This document shows, piece after piece, positions 9,593-18,664 of a stretch of 60,431 bases of DNA. A model generated the notes under the pieces. It saw only the letters and a list, made by a program, of their open reading frames with translations. It searched no databases and had not been told where the DNA came from. The DNA is from Caryophanales bacterium UBA6768 (GTDB taxonomy: Bacteria > Bacillota > Bacilli > Bacillales_D > Amphibacillaceae): the NCBI GenBank assembly GCA_002453315.1, contig DKGO01000148.1, positions 1 through 60,431 of the forward strand, in the 5' to 3' direction. Position 1 is the first letter of the stretch. Each line of letters opens with the position of its first letter. A program made the position numbers and the translations under genes.

Positions 9593-9895
9593 ATGGTATA
9601 TAGTCGGTTAAAACTAACACCAAATGAAATATACAGCAAAGACTTTAAAACCTCCATGCGTGGTTATCATCAAGATGAAGTGAATGAATTTTTGGATTTA
9701 ATTATTCAAGATTATGAAACCTTTAAACAAGAATTTGATAAATTGCAAAAAGAAATTAAATTGTTAAAGCAAAATGGTCATACTGTTGAACATATAAAGC
9801 CAGGCTATCAGCAGGTTAATTATGATGTGTTAAAACGATTATCAAATTTGGAAAAGGCAGTTTTTGGCAGAAATTCTACAATCCCAGAGGATTAA
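9593..9895 (+). CDS. gpsB: Cell-cycle/division protein GpsB
   Basis: A membrane-associated, DivIVA-related coiled-coil adaptor that links PBP1 (here the ponA product) to division and elongation complexes. The 100 residues start with the DivIVA-type module (LTPNEIYSKDFKTSMRGYHQDEVNEFLD), then a coiled coil (about 40-65), and a C-terminal trimerisation helix (YDVLKRLSNLEKAVFG). The start ATG follows GAGGTGC. It sits directly upstream of rnpB, as in B. subtilis. Confidence 0.95.
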   Translation: MVYSRLKLTPNEIYSKDFKTSMRGYHQDEVNEFLDLIIQDYETFKQEFDKLQKEIKLLKQNGHTVEHIKPGYQQVNYDVLKRLSNLEKAVFGRNSTIPED

Positions 9896-9943
9896 ATGGT
9901 AGAAAAAGGACTATTATTGTTATCATAATTTAACTTGAGTTTA

Positions 9944-9972
9944 TTGTTCATCATCGGTGAATGTTGTATAAT
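9944..9972 (+). promoter_or_regulatory. SigA-type promoter of rnpB
   Basis: TTGTTC (-35, 9944-9949) and TATAAT (-10, 9967-9972) are separated by 17 bases. The predicted start near 9979 coincides with the first base of the RNase P RNA P1 helix. Confidence 0.8.
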
Positions 9973-9978
9973 GAATAA

Positions 9979-10372
9979 TGAATACTCATGTAATCGCTGC
10001 ACGCTTGTGTAGAGGAAAGTCCATGCTCACACAAACTGAGATGTTTGTAGTGTTCATGCTTGACGAAGTCATAAGTCAAGGTAGCTAAATTTTAGCTAAC
10101 GGCAGGAGTTTACTCCTAAAGTCATTAGATATGGAGTAAAACCTATAAAGTGCCACAGAGACGAAGATGATTGGAAACGATCTGAAATGGAACGGGTAAA
10201 CCCCATGAGTGAGCAACCCAAACAATGGTAGGGGCATCCTTTAAGTAGGAAATGAACGAAAAAAGGAACAAGTAAATAGCTTGGAGATAAATGATTACAA
10301 CCGGCGTACGAGGCTAGACCACCGTATGTAGTACAATGGCACAGAACATGGCTTATCGAGTATTCAATGGTC
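9979..10372 (+). ncRNA. rnpB: RNase P RNA, class B
   Basis: The catalytic RNA that trims tRNA 5' ends. Conserved blocks shared with B. subtilis rnpB are visible in order: TAATCGCTGC, GTAGAGGAAAGTCCATGCTC, GAAGTCATAAG, GGCAGGA, AAGTGCCACAGAGACGA, GGTAAACCCC, the GGTAGGG segment and ACATGGCTTA near the 3' end. The closing P1 helix pairs GAATACTC (9980-9987) with GAGTATTC (10358-10365). The length of about 394 nt fits class B (about 400). An open frame on the minus strand across it is a shadow. Confidence 0.97.
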
Positions 10373-10378
10373 AATGGA

Positions 10379-10421
10379 GAACCTATTTTTCAGTAATACT
10401 GATAGTAGGTTTTTTATTTTG
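10379..10421 (+). terminator. rnpB terminator
   Basis: An outer stem AACCTA/TAGGTT encloses an inner TCAGTA-A-TACTGA hairpin and is followed by TTTTTTATTTT. Confidence 0.85.
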
Positions 10422-10483
10422 CTATCATGTGGACATTAAGTAAGTTAATTTTTCGAATTGTTTAAACTGTCAGGAGTGATGAC

Positions 10484-11614
10484 ATGGATAAGGTTAAATT
10501 AATAGCCACGAGTGCAATGGGGTTAGAAGCGATTGTTGCCCAAGAGGTAAGACAATTGGGATATGATCCAGTTGTAGATAATGGAAAAATAACTTATATG
10601 GCCCCTATCATGGCAATCCCCCGTAGTAATTTATGGTTACGTGTTGCTGATCGGGTTAAATTGGTTGTTGGTGAAGGGGAGGTAACTACTTTCGATCAAT
10701 TGTTTGAAATGACAAAATCATTTCCGTGGGAACGATATATCCCAGAGGACGGCCAATTCCCAGTTGTTGGTAAATCTCATAAATCAACTTTGTATAGTGT
10801 GCCAGATTGCCAAGCAATTGTTAAAAAAGCGATAGCCGAGCGTTTAAAAATAAAACATGGACTTGCTTTGAAAATGCCTGAAACAGGGGCTATTTATAAG
10901 GTTGAAATTGCGATATTAAAAGATATGGCAACACTTACGATTGATACTACAGGTCCGGGATTACATAAACGTGGCTATAGGGTTGGACAAGGGGAGGCAC
11001 CTATTAGGGAAACTCTTGCAGCCGCTTTAATTAAATTAACCAATTGGAAATCTGATCGGTTACTTATTGATCCATTTTGTGGGTCAGGTACTATTCCAAT
11101 TGAAGCAGCAATGATTGGCCAAAATATTGCACCGGGATTTAATCGTTCATTTCATTCAGAAGCATGGGATTTTATCAAGCGGTCTGATTGGGAGGATGCT
11201 TTTAATGAAGCGGAACAGTTAGCAAATTATGAACAACCAATTAGAATCATTGGTTCAGATATCGACCATAAAATGATTGAAATTAGTAAAAACAATGCAC
11301 TAGAAGCAGGATTTTCTGGAATCATCCATTGGAAACAGATGCAAGTAAGTGATCTCGTTTTAAAAGAAGATAGGGGATATGTCATTAGTAATCCACCCTA
11401 TGGTGAAAGAATAAAAGATCGGAAATATGTTACCCATTTATATGAAACATTGGGAAATGTCATGAAAACAAATCACACTTGGAGCACATATATTATCACG
11501 TCTGATAAACAATTTGAAACCGCCTTTGGAAAAAAAGCAACAAAAAAACGAAAACTTTTCAATGGATTTATCGAGACTAATTATTATCAATTTTTCGGTG
11601 GTAAAAAAAGTTAG
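10484..11614 (+). CDS. ypsC: RlmL/YpsC-type class I RNA (rRNA) methyltransferase with THUMP domain
   Basis: Predicted N2-guanine methyltransferase of 23S rRNA. The 376 residues comprise an N-terminal ferredoxin-like/THUMP RNA-binding part (about 1-160) and a Rossmann methyltransferase part with the SAM loop DPFCGSGTIPIEAA (about 197-210), an acidic loop GSDIDHKMIE and the catalytic NPPYGERI (about 304-311). It starts at ATG 10484 after CAGGAGTG. Its position after rnpB is the same as in B. subtilis. Confidence 0.92.
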   Translation: MDKVKLIATSAMGLEAIVAQEVRQLGYDPVVDNGKITYMAPIMAIPRSNLWLRVADRVKLVVGEGEVTTFDQLFEMTKSFPWERYIPEDGQFPVVGKSHKSTLYSVPDCQAIVKKAIAERLKIKHGLALKMPETGAIYKVEIAILKDMATLTIDTTGPGLHKRGYRVGQGEAPIRETLAAALIKLTNWKSDRLLIDPFCGSGTIPIEAAMIGQNIAPGFNRSFHSEAWDFIKRSDWEDAFNEAEQLANYEQPIRIIGSDIDHKMIEISKNNALEAGFSGIIHWKQMQVSDLVLKEDRGYVISNPPYGERIKDRKYVTHLYETLGNVMKTNHTWSTYIITSDKQFETAFGKKATKKRKLFNGFIETNYYQFFGGKKS

Positions 11615-11626
11615 GCAATATAAAAT

Positions 11627-11662
11627 GTCGACAGACTTTTAAATTAGAGTTTGTCGACGTGT
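11627..11662. terminator. Possible hairpin between ypsC and the small membrane gene
   Basis: TGTCGACAGAC and GTTTGTCGACG can pair with one mismatch in a convergent intergenic gap. There is no clear T-run, so termination is only a guess. Confidence 0.35.
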
Positions 11663-11669
11663 AAAAGAA

Positions 11670-11909
11670 TTAAAATTGCCCAAATATACTCGTTATAAAT
11701 ATAAAAAAGTAAAATATTATTTTTACAATAAGAGGGATTGCCCCGGTAATAATTCCAGCAATAGCCATTCCACGTTGTTCCTGTTCAATAAACAAGGCAA
11801 CAATTCCAAAAATGATTGCCAAAATATTAAGTAATATGAATAACCAACCAATTAAAGGGATTAGTCCAGCCAAACCTATGATACCAATAATCAATGATGC
11901 TATAGCCAC
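11670..11909 (-). CDS. Small membrane protein, DUF4190-like
   Basis: 79 residues with two or three hydrophobic helices (MAIASLIIGIIGLAGLIPLI, LFILLNILAIIFGIVALF, GMAIAGIITGAIPLIVKIIF). The repeated [M]AIAxxIxGxI pattern with an ExQRGMAIAG-like turn resembles DUF4190 proteins. It starts with GTG 11909, seven bases after GGAGG. Function unknown. Confidence 0.7.
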   Translation of the reverse strand: MAIASLIIGIIGLAGLIPLIGWLFILLNILAIIFGIVALFIEQEQRGMAIAGIITGAIPLIVKIIFYFFIFITSIFGQF

Positions 11910-12118
11910 GATTATTCCTCCTTTTCTACATTATTGTTACGACGTCTATTCTTAAAATTATTTAATCTAAAGTTTGATATGAAGATTAATTTAGTAGATA
12001 AAATAGAACTGATTATAATTGATTATAAATTAGAACAATAAATCAAATTATACAAGAATAGGGCGGGAAGTCAACCGTTGCTGGAGTGTTAACTAGAGGT
12101 GTCATTCTAATTTAACTA

Positions 12119-12155
12119 AGAAAAACCAGTAGGTATTCTCTACTGGTCCTTTTAA
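12119..12155 (-). terminator. Terminator of the oxidase/Sco genes
   Basis: An 8-bp perfect stem ACCAGTAG/CTACTGGT (12125-12147); read on the minus strand it is followed by TTTTTCTT. Confidence 0.82.
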
Positions 12156-12168
12156 TTACCGGTTTATT

Positions 12169-12756
12169 TTAATTGATAGTTCTCATGATTCGTTTATAGA
12201 CTTTATCTTTATCAAACGATTCTCCCATTGTAAATTTTTCTATTAAATTGTTGTTTTCATCTAATAAATAAGTGAAGGTAGAATGAATGATGTCTCCTGA
12301 ACCTGGATCACGGTATAAAAATCCTAAAGAATCCGCTATTTTTTTAGTATCTTCCTCCGTTCCTCTTAAAAACACCCACCCTTTATCTGTTGATGTTACT
12401 TCATAACGCCCTGCATAGTCAGCTAAAACATCAGTAGTATCTCTTTTAGGATCTATCGTAATAGTCATGAACTCGATATTTTCTCCAAATACACCTTCTT
12501 CTTCTAAAGCATGTCGAATTTTTGACATTTCGAGAGTAGTAACTGGGCAAACATCAGGACACCTTGTGTACATAAATTCAACTAAACGTGCTTTGTTAGG
12601 TTGTTTAGATAAATCATAAGTTTCACCAAAGGCAGTCTCCATTACAACATCCTTAGGTAATTCTGATGATCCTGGACGAATGACTTGTAAATAAAATATT
12701 CCAACACTGACACCGAGAACAAATAGGGCAATAAATATAATATAAAACTTTTTCAT
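12169..12756 (-). CDS. ypmQ: SCO1/SenC-type copper chaperone for cytochrome oxidase
   Basis: Delivers copper to the CuA site of oxidase subunit II and reduces its cysteines, on the outer face of the membrane. The 195 residues start with a membrane anchor (about 3-24, no lipobox) followed by a thioredoxin-like fold. The copper ligands are present: CPDVC (Cys66, Cys70) and His158 in DIIHSTFTY; DPKRDT is the family motif. It lies 63 bases downstream of oxidase subunit I and is probably co-expressed with it. Confidence 0.92.
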   Translation of the reverse strand: MKKFYIIFIALFVLGVSVGIFYLQVIRPGSSELPKDVVMETAFGETYDLSKQPNKARLVEFMYTRCPDVCPVTTLEMSKIRHALEEEGVFGENIEFMTITIDPKRDTTDVLADYAGRYEVTSTDKGWVFLRGTEEDTKKIADSLGFLYRDPGSGDIIHSTFTYLLDENNNLIEKFTMGESFDKDKVYKRIMRTIN

Positions 12757-12819
12757 TTACATTCCTCCATTGATAGAAGGGGAGAGTGATTATACTCTCC
12801 CAAAAACTAAATTAATTGT

Positions 12820-14469
12820 TTACCAAAGTTTAAATCCTTTTGCTCCTGGAGGTGCATTCTGAATAATATCAATTAATGGAATTGTGTAAGCAAATAAAAT
12901 TAATGCAATTGTAACAACCGTCCATAACTTCCAATTTTCAAACACAGGAGGTGTTTTTTCAGCTTCATCGTATACCTCAGCAATAGGGTATTCTTCCTCA
13001 CCTTTTGGTGCAAAGAATGTTAAATATACAAAAATGATAATCATGACTATCATTCCGAGAAATAGGATAGTTCCTCCGACTGCTTGCGCAATCTGATAGG
13101 CACCCCATGAAGATGTATCGGCATTTCCAGCATATTCAGAGTATGCAGAACGTCTTGGTCCACCTAATAGACCTTGCCAATGCATTGCTGTAGACATAAT
13201 CGTCATACCAACAGTCCATAAAATAGTTTGCCAAATACCTAATTTATTTGCTAAAGGAGTAAATTTTCTTCCTGTCATTGATGGAATTAGCCAGTAAGTA
13301 ATTCCAAAGAAAGTGAGCATGACAACTGTTGCAACAGTTAAGTGAAAGTGTCCAGTTACCCAAATTGTGTTATGAACTACTTGATTCATTTGGTTAGAAG
13401 CATTAATAATACCGCCAGCACCACCAGGGATGAAAAATAGCATTCCGATAAAAGGCGCTAAGAAGCGGACATCTTTCCACGGCATTTTTTTAAGCCATCC
13501 AAATGCCTTTTTTGCTCCTAATTCCCGACCACGAATTTCAAAAGTAGCAAACATAGAGAATGCTGTCATTAATGAAGGGATAACTACTAAAAATGTTAAG
13601 ACTACTTGGATGTATTTCCAAAAAGGATCAATTCCCGGCTCTGTTAATTGATGATGAAATCCAACGGGAATAGAGAATAATAGTAGTAAAATAAATGTAA
13701 ATCGTGCTAATGAATCTGAAAATATTTTGCCACCGATAATTTTAGGCATAATCGCATACCACATCATATAAGCTGGAAGTAACCAGAAATAGACGAGTGG
13801 GTGACCGAAATACCAAAATAATGTCCGACTAAGTAATACATCTATCGTTGGTACGATACCTAGTGCCCAAGGGATCATTTGAAATATTACCGTTGTAGCC
13901 ACACCAAGTGATGCAATTTGCCACATTAACATTGTAATTACTGCCATATAGCTTAATAAAGGTGTTTGAACACCGGGATTTTCTTGACGAAAACGTGCAT
14001 GACGTTTGAAAATGACAAATCCAATTAACCATGTTCCAACAATGACTAAAGCTAGTCCTATATAAAATATGACGTGTGCCTGAAGAGGCGCATAAAATGT
14101 AAATAAAACAGTTGCTTCATTAAGCAAAATCATGACTGCGGCACTTACCGTACCAACTACCATGATCCAATAACCTATCCAACCGATGGTTCTTTCTGTC
14201 TTATTATATCCACCAGTCGTCTTACTTTGTGCAGACATCATAAATCCTAAAATGAAAAATGTCGTTAATACTAGCCCTAAAACAACTCCATGTACAGTTA
14301 AAATTTGATAATAACCAATACCAGCGGGTAAACTAAACTTTCCTGACCTTTCTAATGTTTGTAATAGTCCAGCAGTTGCCCCGACAAAAAGGGAAATGAA
14401 TGCAACATACATATGAGCCATTACTAATTTAGCATCTTGATTTGATATACTTTTAACTGATCTACTCAT
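12820..14469 (-). CDS. cbaA: ba3-type (B-family) cytochrome c oxidase subunit I
   Basis: The haem-copper catalytic subunit that reduces O2 and pumps protons. 549 residues with about 13 membrane helices. Ligands are visible: low-spin haem His60 (TVHGV) and His376, the CuB site His223 with Tyr227 in GHPLVYFW (the His-Tyr cross-link pair) plus His272/His273, and the haem a3 ligand His374 in TGHFH. The missing D-channel Asn/Asp motifs and the short subunit II place it in the ba3 (B-type) rather than caa3 family. Start ATG 14469 overlaps the subunit II stop by one base. Confidence 0.93.
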   Translation of the reverse strand: MSRSVKSISNQDAKLVMAHMYVAFISLFVGATAGLLQTLERSGKFSLPAGIGYYQILTVHGVVLGLVLTTFFILGFMMSAQSKTTGGYNKTERTIGWIGYWIMVVGTVSAAVMILLNEATVLFTFYAPLQAHVIFYIGLALVIVGTWLIGFVIFKRHARFRQENPGVQTPLLSYMAVITMLMWQIASLGVATTVIFQMIPWALGIVPTIDVLLSRTLFWYFGHPLVYFWLLPAYMMWYAIMPKIIGGKIFSDSLARFTFILLLLFSIPVGFHHQLTEPGIDPFWKYIQVVLTFLVVIPSLMTAFSMFATFEIRGRELGAKKAFGWLKKMPWKDVRFLAPFIGMLFFIPGGAGGIINASNQMNQVVHNTIWVTGHFHLTVATVVMLTFFGITYWLIPSMTGRKFTPLANKLGIWQTILWTVGMTIMSTAMHWQGLLGGPRRSAYSEYAGNADTSSWGAYQIAQAVGGTILFLGMIVMIIIFVYLTFFAPKGEEEYPIAEVYDEAEKTPPVFENWKLWTVVTIALILFAYTIPLIDIIQNAPPGAKGFKLW

Positions 14470-14951
14470 TATTCAACCACCTCAATTGTCGCAGACATTA
14501 AATGGTGACCAATTCCGCAATATTCATTACAAAGTAATGTATAAGTACCTGCATTTTTAAATGTATTTGTTAATGTACTAATATACCCTGGCTCAAGCAT
14601 CATGTTGACATTTGTCCCAGCTATTTCAAATCCATGAACAACATCCTCTGTCGTTGAGACAACATGTACCGTTGCTCCTTTTGGAATTTGGACAACCTTA
14701 TCTTCCGTGCCAACATCGAAATTAAATGCTGATGTGACAACAGTTAATTGGTATTCATTATCACCAATTTGTTTTAAACCTGGCTCATCAAATGGTTCTT
14801 GGGATGTTACATATTCGGGATCAAGTGTTACGGCACAGCTTGGTGGATTATTTCCCATATAAAAAGCACTTATTCCAACGACTACTAAAAAAACTAATAA
14901 AGTAAAAGACCCAAAGAAAAGCCAAACTTTTTCATATTTATGCATATTCAT
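14469..14951 (-). CDS. cbaB: ba3-type cytochrome c oxidase subunit II (CuA)
   Basis: Accepts electrons from cytochrome c through a binuclear CuA centre. The 160 residues contain a single N-terminal membrane helix (about 10-32) and a cupredoxin domain. The CuA ligands are His106 (VVHGF), Cys141, Cys145, His149 and Met152 (CNEYCGIGHHLM). The single helix is typical of ba3 subunit II; caa3 types have two plus a cytochrome c domain. It sits between the tiny IIa subunit and subunit I. Confidence 0.93.
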   Translation of the reverse strand: MNMHKYEKVWLFFGSFTLLVFLVVVGISAFYMGNNPPSCAVTLDPEYVTSQEPFDEPGLKQIGDNEYQLTVVTSAFNFDVGTEDKVVQIPKGATVHVVSTTEDVVHGFEIAGTNVNMMLEPGYISTLTNTFKNAGTYTLLCNEYCGIGHHLMSATIEVVE

Positions 14952-14980
14952 TGCATAAACCCCTTTCTGAATACATATGT

Positions 14981-15121
14981 TTATCTAGCTAAATATAAAG
15001 CCCAAACTCCAAACCATGACAAAATAATGATAATTCCTAAAATTGATACAGCATATAAAGTACCGGTTAAATTAACTGCCTCTTTTACTTCCTTCTCTTG
15101 TTTTTTAACTGATTGAGACAT
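14981..15121 (-). CDS. Cytochrome c oxidase subunit IIa (46 aa)
   Basis: Reads MSQSVKKQEKEVKEAVNLTG, then one hydrophobic helix (TLYAVSILGIIIILSWFGVW) and ends ALYLAR. In ba3 oxidases a one-helix subunit IIa supplies the first helix missing from subunit II. A strong ribosome site (GGAAGGAG) lies seven bases before ATG 15121, and the gene ends 30 bases before subunit II. Its size and position fit the family. Confidence 0.85.
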   Translation of the reverse strand: MSQSVKKQEKEVKEAVNLTGTLYAVSILGIIIILSWFGVWALYLAR

Positions 15122-15392
15122 ATTACCACTCCTTCCTTTATAATTTTTGGAAGACATTTAAAGTCAATATTAACTAATAGAAAGTATTCATTGACTTATC
15201 TATATCATACAAAATAAATCAGTGAAAAAGGCTGTATTTATATACAGTTCATAATTTATTCAAAAATCGTTACTTACTATGATAATTAAGTTTTACTAAC
15301 CTTTTCGTTTGAAAAGTATTTGACGAATATGTGGCAATGGGATGGATAAAATGTGACAAACAACACAAACTAAAGATAAAAAGGTGAATGAC

Positions 15393-16493
15393 ATGGCATA
15401 TATCACTTCGATTGGTTTAGGAATACCTTCAATTTCTATGAAACAAACAGAAATAAAGAGTTTGGTTAAAGAAATATTTGTTAATAAGCGTTCTTCACTT
15501 CATCATTTATTAGGTATTTTTGATAATGCAAAAATAAATGAAAGACAATTTACCGCCAAACAATCGTGGTATAAGGAAGAACATACATTTTCGGAACGTA
15601 ATGAAATATACCATCGTTCTGCTTTACAGTTAAGTTTGGATGCTATCGATCATTGTCTACATGCTAATGAATTTTTAAATAAAACTATTCCTTATGAGGC
15701 AATCGATATGATTGTCTTTGTATCTAGTACGGGTATATCTACCCCATCGATGGAAACATACATAATGAATGAGAGGCCATTTAAACCTTCTATCGTAAGA
15801 ATGCCATTATGGGGATTAGGATGTGCTGGAGGAGCAATCGGAATGTCGCGGGCATTTGAATGGTTGCAACATAATAAAACTAAAATAACGCTTGTTGTGT
15901 GTTGTGAACTATGTAGTTTAACTTTCCAAAAGGATGATTATTCTACAAGCAATATTGTCGGTACAGCATTATTTGGAGATGGGGTAGCGGCAACGCTATT
16001 AATCGGGGAGGCATCACCATATTTAACGTATTGTAAAAATGAAAAATTAAAAATCACATCGACAAGTTCTTGGACGGAAAAAAATACAACAAATATTATG
16101 GGATGGGAATTAACTAACTCCGGTTTACAAGTAATTTTCAGCAAACAAATTCCGGCTCTTGTTGAAATATTGTGGAAGAAACATGTGATGAATTTTTTAG
16201 ATGAACAGGGGGTGTCAATTGAGGAAATTGCTACATTCATTGCCCATCCGGGTGGAAGAAAAGTATTGGAGGAAATGGAAAGGTCATTTTCTTTAAATCG
16301 TCATATTTTTCGTCATTCATATGATGTTTTATCTCAGCACGGAAATATGTCATCAGCGACCGTTTTATACGTATTAAAAAATAAATTATTAGAAGGAAAT
16401 ATTAGTGAAAGCAAAAATTCGAAGGAAATCATCTGTGCACTAGGCCCTGGATTTAGTTCTGAATTATTATTAGCAGAGTGGGTGAATGAATGA
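15393..16493 (+). CDS. bcsA: Type III polyketide synthase (alkylpyrone synthase, chalcone-synthase family)
   Basis: In B. subtilis the homologue BpsA makes long-chain alkylpyrones from fatty acyl-CoA and malonyl-CoA. The start ATG 15393 (MAYITSIG) is seven bases after AAAGGTG; an in-frame GTG at 15384 falls within the ribosome site. 366 residues with the thiolase fold and intact triad: Cys144 (WGLGCAGG), His285 (IAHPGGRKV) and Asn318 (QHGNMSSAT). It overlaps ypbQ by four bases. Confidence 0.93.
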   Translation: MAYITSIGLGIPSISMKQTEIKSLVKEIFVNKRSSLHHLLGIFDNAKINERQFTAKQSWYKEEHTFSERNEIYHRSALQLSLDAIDHCLHANEFLNKTIPYEAIDMIVFVSSTGISTPSMETYIMNERPFKPSIVRMPLWGLGCAGGAIGMSRAFEWLQHNKTKITLVVCCELCSLTFQKDDYSTSNIVGTALFGDGVAATLLIGEASPYLTYCKNEKLKITSTSSWTEKNTTNIMGWELTNSGLQVIFSKQIPALVEILWKKHVMNFLDEQGVSIEEIATFIAHPGGRKVLEEMERSFSLNRHIFRHSYDVLSQHGNMSSATVLYVLKNKLLEGNISESKNSKEIICALGPGFSSELLLAEWVNE

Positions 16494-16993
16494 CTTTGTT
16501 TTATTTTATTGTTTTCATTGTCATATTTCAAAGAATCTCAGAGATGTATATTGCTCAGAAAAATGAACAATGGATGAAGGCACATTCGGGTAGAGAATTT
16601 GGCAAACGGCATTATCCTTTGTTCATTTATTTACATGTGCTATTTTTAATTTCTATTATTGCTGAAGTAAGTTGGCAAGAATCAATTAAATTTAAATTAA
16701 GTTTCTTAATAATTTTTTTGGTAGCCCAAGTAGGTAGAATTTGGTGTATTACATCATTGGGAAAGTTTTGGAATACTAAAATTATTGTTATTCCAAAGGT
16801 GATACGGATGAAAAGGGGTCCATATCGTTGGTTAAAACATCCTAATTATGTCATTGTTTTTATCGAGTTGTTTTCCCTTCCTCTAATTTTTAATGCGTAC
16901 ATCGTAGCAACTATATTTCCAATTCTACATATTTTATTGTTAATGATTAGAATACCAATAGAAGAAAGGGCACTGAGTGGAAAAATAAAATAG
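16490..16993 (+). CDS. ypbQ: Isoprenylcysteine carboxyl methyltransferase-family protein (alkylpyrone O-methyltransferase)
   Basis: In B. subtilis the partner BpsB methylates alkylpyrones made by BpsA. 167 residues, four to five membrane helices, with the ICMT signature in the C-terminal half: GPYRWLKHPNYVIVFIE (SAM-binding RHPNY-like) and an EERAL end. Starts within the bcsA stop (ATGA overlap). Confidence 0.9.
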   Translation: MTLFYFIVFIVIFQRISEMYIAQKNEQWMKAHSGREFGKRHYPLFIYLHVLFLISIIAEVSWQESIKFKLSFLIIFLVAQVGRIWCITSLGKFWNTKIIVIPKVIRMKRGPYRWLKHPNYVIVFIELFSLPLIFNAYIVATIFPILHILLLMIRIPIEERALSGKIK

Positions 16994-17032
16994 TGTATGC
17001 TTGGAAACTAAGTGTTTTTAGTAATTTAAACA

Positions 17033-17071
17033 TAAAAAATAGAGACAATCTTGAATTGATTGCCTCTTTTA
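17033..17071. terminator. Bidirectional terminator between ypbQ and the cold-shock gene
   Basis: The stem AGAGACAATC/GATTGCCTCT (one G-T-type mismatch) at 17041-17067 has TTTTA on the plus side and an A-run upstream that becomes ATTTTTTATG on the minus strand. Confidence 0.8.
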
Positions 17072-17084
17072 CATATAGCATTTA

Positions 17085-17285
17085 CTATTCTTTTACTACA
17101 TTAGCTGCTTGTGGACCCCGATCGCCATCAACAATTTCAAATGTTACCTCTTGACCTTCTTCTAAAGTTTTAAAGCCTTCATCTTGAATCGCAGAATAAT
17201 GAACAAATACGTCTTCTCCTTCCTCCAATTGGATAAATCCGTATCCTTTTTCTGCGTTAAACCATTTTACTACACCGTTTTGCAT
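17085..17285 (-). CDS. cspB: Cold-shock protein (CspB/CspD family)
   Basis: A 66-residue single-strand RNA/DNA chaperone. RNP1 (KGYGFIQ) and RNP2 (VFVHYSAI) are intact, and the ends [12 protein letters not shown] and GPQAANVV are canonical. The ribosome site AGGAGG lies eight bases before ATG 17285. A promoter about 120 bases upstream gives the long leader typical of cold-shock genes. Confidence 0.96.
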   Translation of the reverse strand: MQNGVVKWFNAEKGYGFIQLEEGEDVFVHYSAIQDEGFKTLEEGQEVTFEIVDGDRGPQAANVVKE

Positions 17286-17414
17286 GTAATAATCCTCCTA
17301 AATCAGATGTTGATTCAAAGAACAGGTAGTTATTGTATGATGGAAAATGTTATATATATTTTTAATCTTTCACATGCTATTAAACAATGACGACCAACTT
17401 CTTTGTTTCTTTAC

Positions 17415-17443
17415 AATATATCGTTTTTTTTCAATGGCGTCAA
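17415..17443 (-). promoter_or_regulatory. Promoter of the cold-shock gene, with long 5' leader
   Basis: On the minus strand TTGACG (17443-17438) and TATATT (17420-17415) are spaced by 17 bases. The start near 17408 implies a leader of about 120 nt before ATG 17285. Confidence 0.75.
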
Positions 17444-17494
17444 GCGTTTTTCCGTTTTGCAATATAGTATAAATCCAAATACATTTTAATTTTA

Positions 17495-18469
17495 TTAATT
17501 GATTCTTTTAGTTCCAATATAACGATTTTTCCAATATGATTCGGATAAATAACTTATTGTAACACCACTTGATGTCCCAGCATGGATAAATGCATCTTTG
17601 CCAATGTAAATTCCTAAATGTGAAGGGCCAGCTTTGTATGTTTCAAAGAATACTAAATCACCAAATGAAGGGGTGGAGGTCGGTTTTGCAAAATTCCAAA
17701 TATCACTAACAGTTCTAGGGATTACTTTATTTTCCTTTTCAAATAGAAATTGCACAAATCCACTACAATCAAAACCGGGTTTCGGAGAACTACCACCCCA
17801 GACATAAGGGGTCCCTATATAGTTTTTGGCATGATTAATGATTCTTTCACTTTGTAGCTGACCGTGTTTTGACTGGAAGTTTGGAATTATATCACCTGAT
17901 GTAGTAGGGGAGGTATAACTAGTTTTCTTTGTTGTAAACGTTTCTACAAATAAATGCTCATTTTGTTGTTTTACCTTTTGTATTGCTTTATCAGTTTTGG
18001 GACCATGGAGTCCATCAATTTTTCCGTTATAATAACCGAGATAATATAAAATCTGTTGTACATTTTTAACACGATCGCTTTGCTCCCCATATTGAATCGA
18101 AATTAGTTCCTCAGAAATACTTTCTAGCATTTTCTCTTTTTCTTTATCAAGTAATTCCTTCATTGTTTCTTCATCTGCCTGTCCTGTAATGTCTATATTA
18201 TTCGATGACTGAAATTGTTTTAATGCATGTTCTGTTAAGACGCCGTAAAATCCATCAATCTTATCATCATAATGACCTAAATTATTTAACGTAAGCTGGA
18301 GGTGTTCAACCGACTCATTCGATTCACCATATTGTAACAGTGCGGCATCCATTTCAAGTTGATTTTGTACCATCGGAAACATATCCATGTAGATTGAGAA
18401 TGGTTGACTAAAGGCATATCCATAGACAACCGAATTTTTAATAATATTTCCAACGATATGTGTGCTCAA
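17495..18469 (-). CDS. NlpC/P60 cell-wall hydrolase with two peptidoglycan-binding domains
   Basis: A predicted gamma-D-glutamyl-diamino-acid endopeptidase. The start is TTG 18469, seven bases after AAGGAG; a GTG at 18478 overlaps the ribosome site. 324 residues: two PG-binding_1 modules (about 45-108 and 122-170, each with a GYYNGKIDG/LHGPKT-like motif), a linker, and NlpC/P60 (about 205-324) with Cys235 (GFDCSGF), His284 (SHLGIYIG) and His296 (FIHAG). There is no clear signal peptide; the N-terminus is only weakly hydrophobic, so how it is exported is unclear. Confidence 0.9.
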   Translation of the reverse strand: MSTHIVGNIIKNSVVYGYAFSQPFSIYMDMFPMVQNQLEMDAALLQYGESNESVEHLQLTLNNLGHYDDKIDGFYGVLTEHALKQFQSSNNIDITGQADEETMKELLDKEKEKMLESISEELISIQYGEQSDRVKNVQQILYYLGYYNGKIDGLHGPKTDKAIQKVKQQNEHLFVETFTTKKTSYTSPTTSGDIIPNFQSKHGQLQSERIINHAKNYIGTPYVWGGSSPKPGFDCSGFVQFLFEKENKVIPRTVSDIWNFAKPTSTPSFGDLVFFETYKAGPSHLGIYIGKDAFIHAGTSSGVTISYLSESYWKNRYIGTKRIN

Positions 18470-18625
18470 AAGAGACACTCCTTTCCAAACAAATAGAGAT
18501 ATTCATGTTTAAAAATATTCCTTTTTTATCATATGATTGACAATGTTATTTCATACGTTAAGATTAATTTATATGGTAAAATAGAATAAAATAATAAAAT
18601 CAATATTCATCGTAACAATCGAAGG

Positions 18626-18664
18626 AAGGAGATGAAGACAACATAATTTTTAGTTGTCAACACA
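18626..18664 (+). promoter_or_regulatory. Structured thyA leader: distant Shine-Dalgarno, mini-ORF and hairpin
   Basis: The only good ribosome site, AAGGAG (18626-18631), is 33 bases from the thyA ATG. Between them lie an ATG-AAG-ACA-ACA-TAA mini-frame in the thyA phase (18632-18646) and a perfect hairpin GACAAC (18637-18642)/GTTGTC (18653-18658) with a 10-base loop. Folding would bring the ribosome site to about 11 unpaired bases from the ATG. Confidence 0.6.

Noticed and set aside
10096..10374. 92-codon minus-strand open frame
   Set aside because: Lies entirely within the RNase P RNA, which is supported by conserved blocks, P1 pairing, promoter and terminator.
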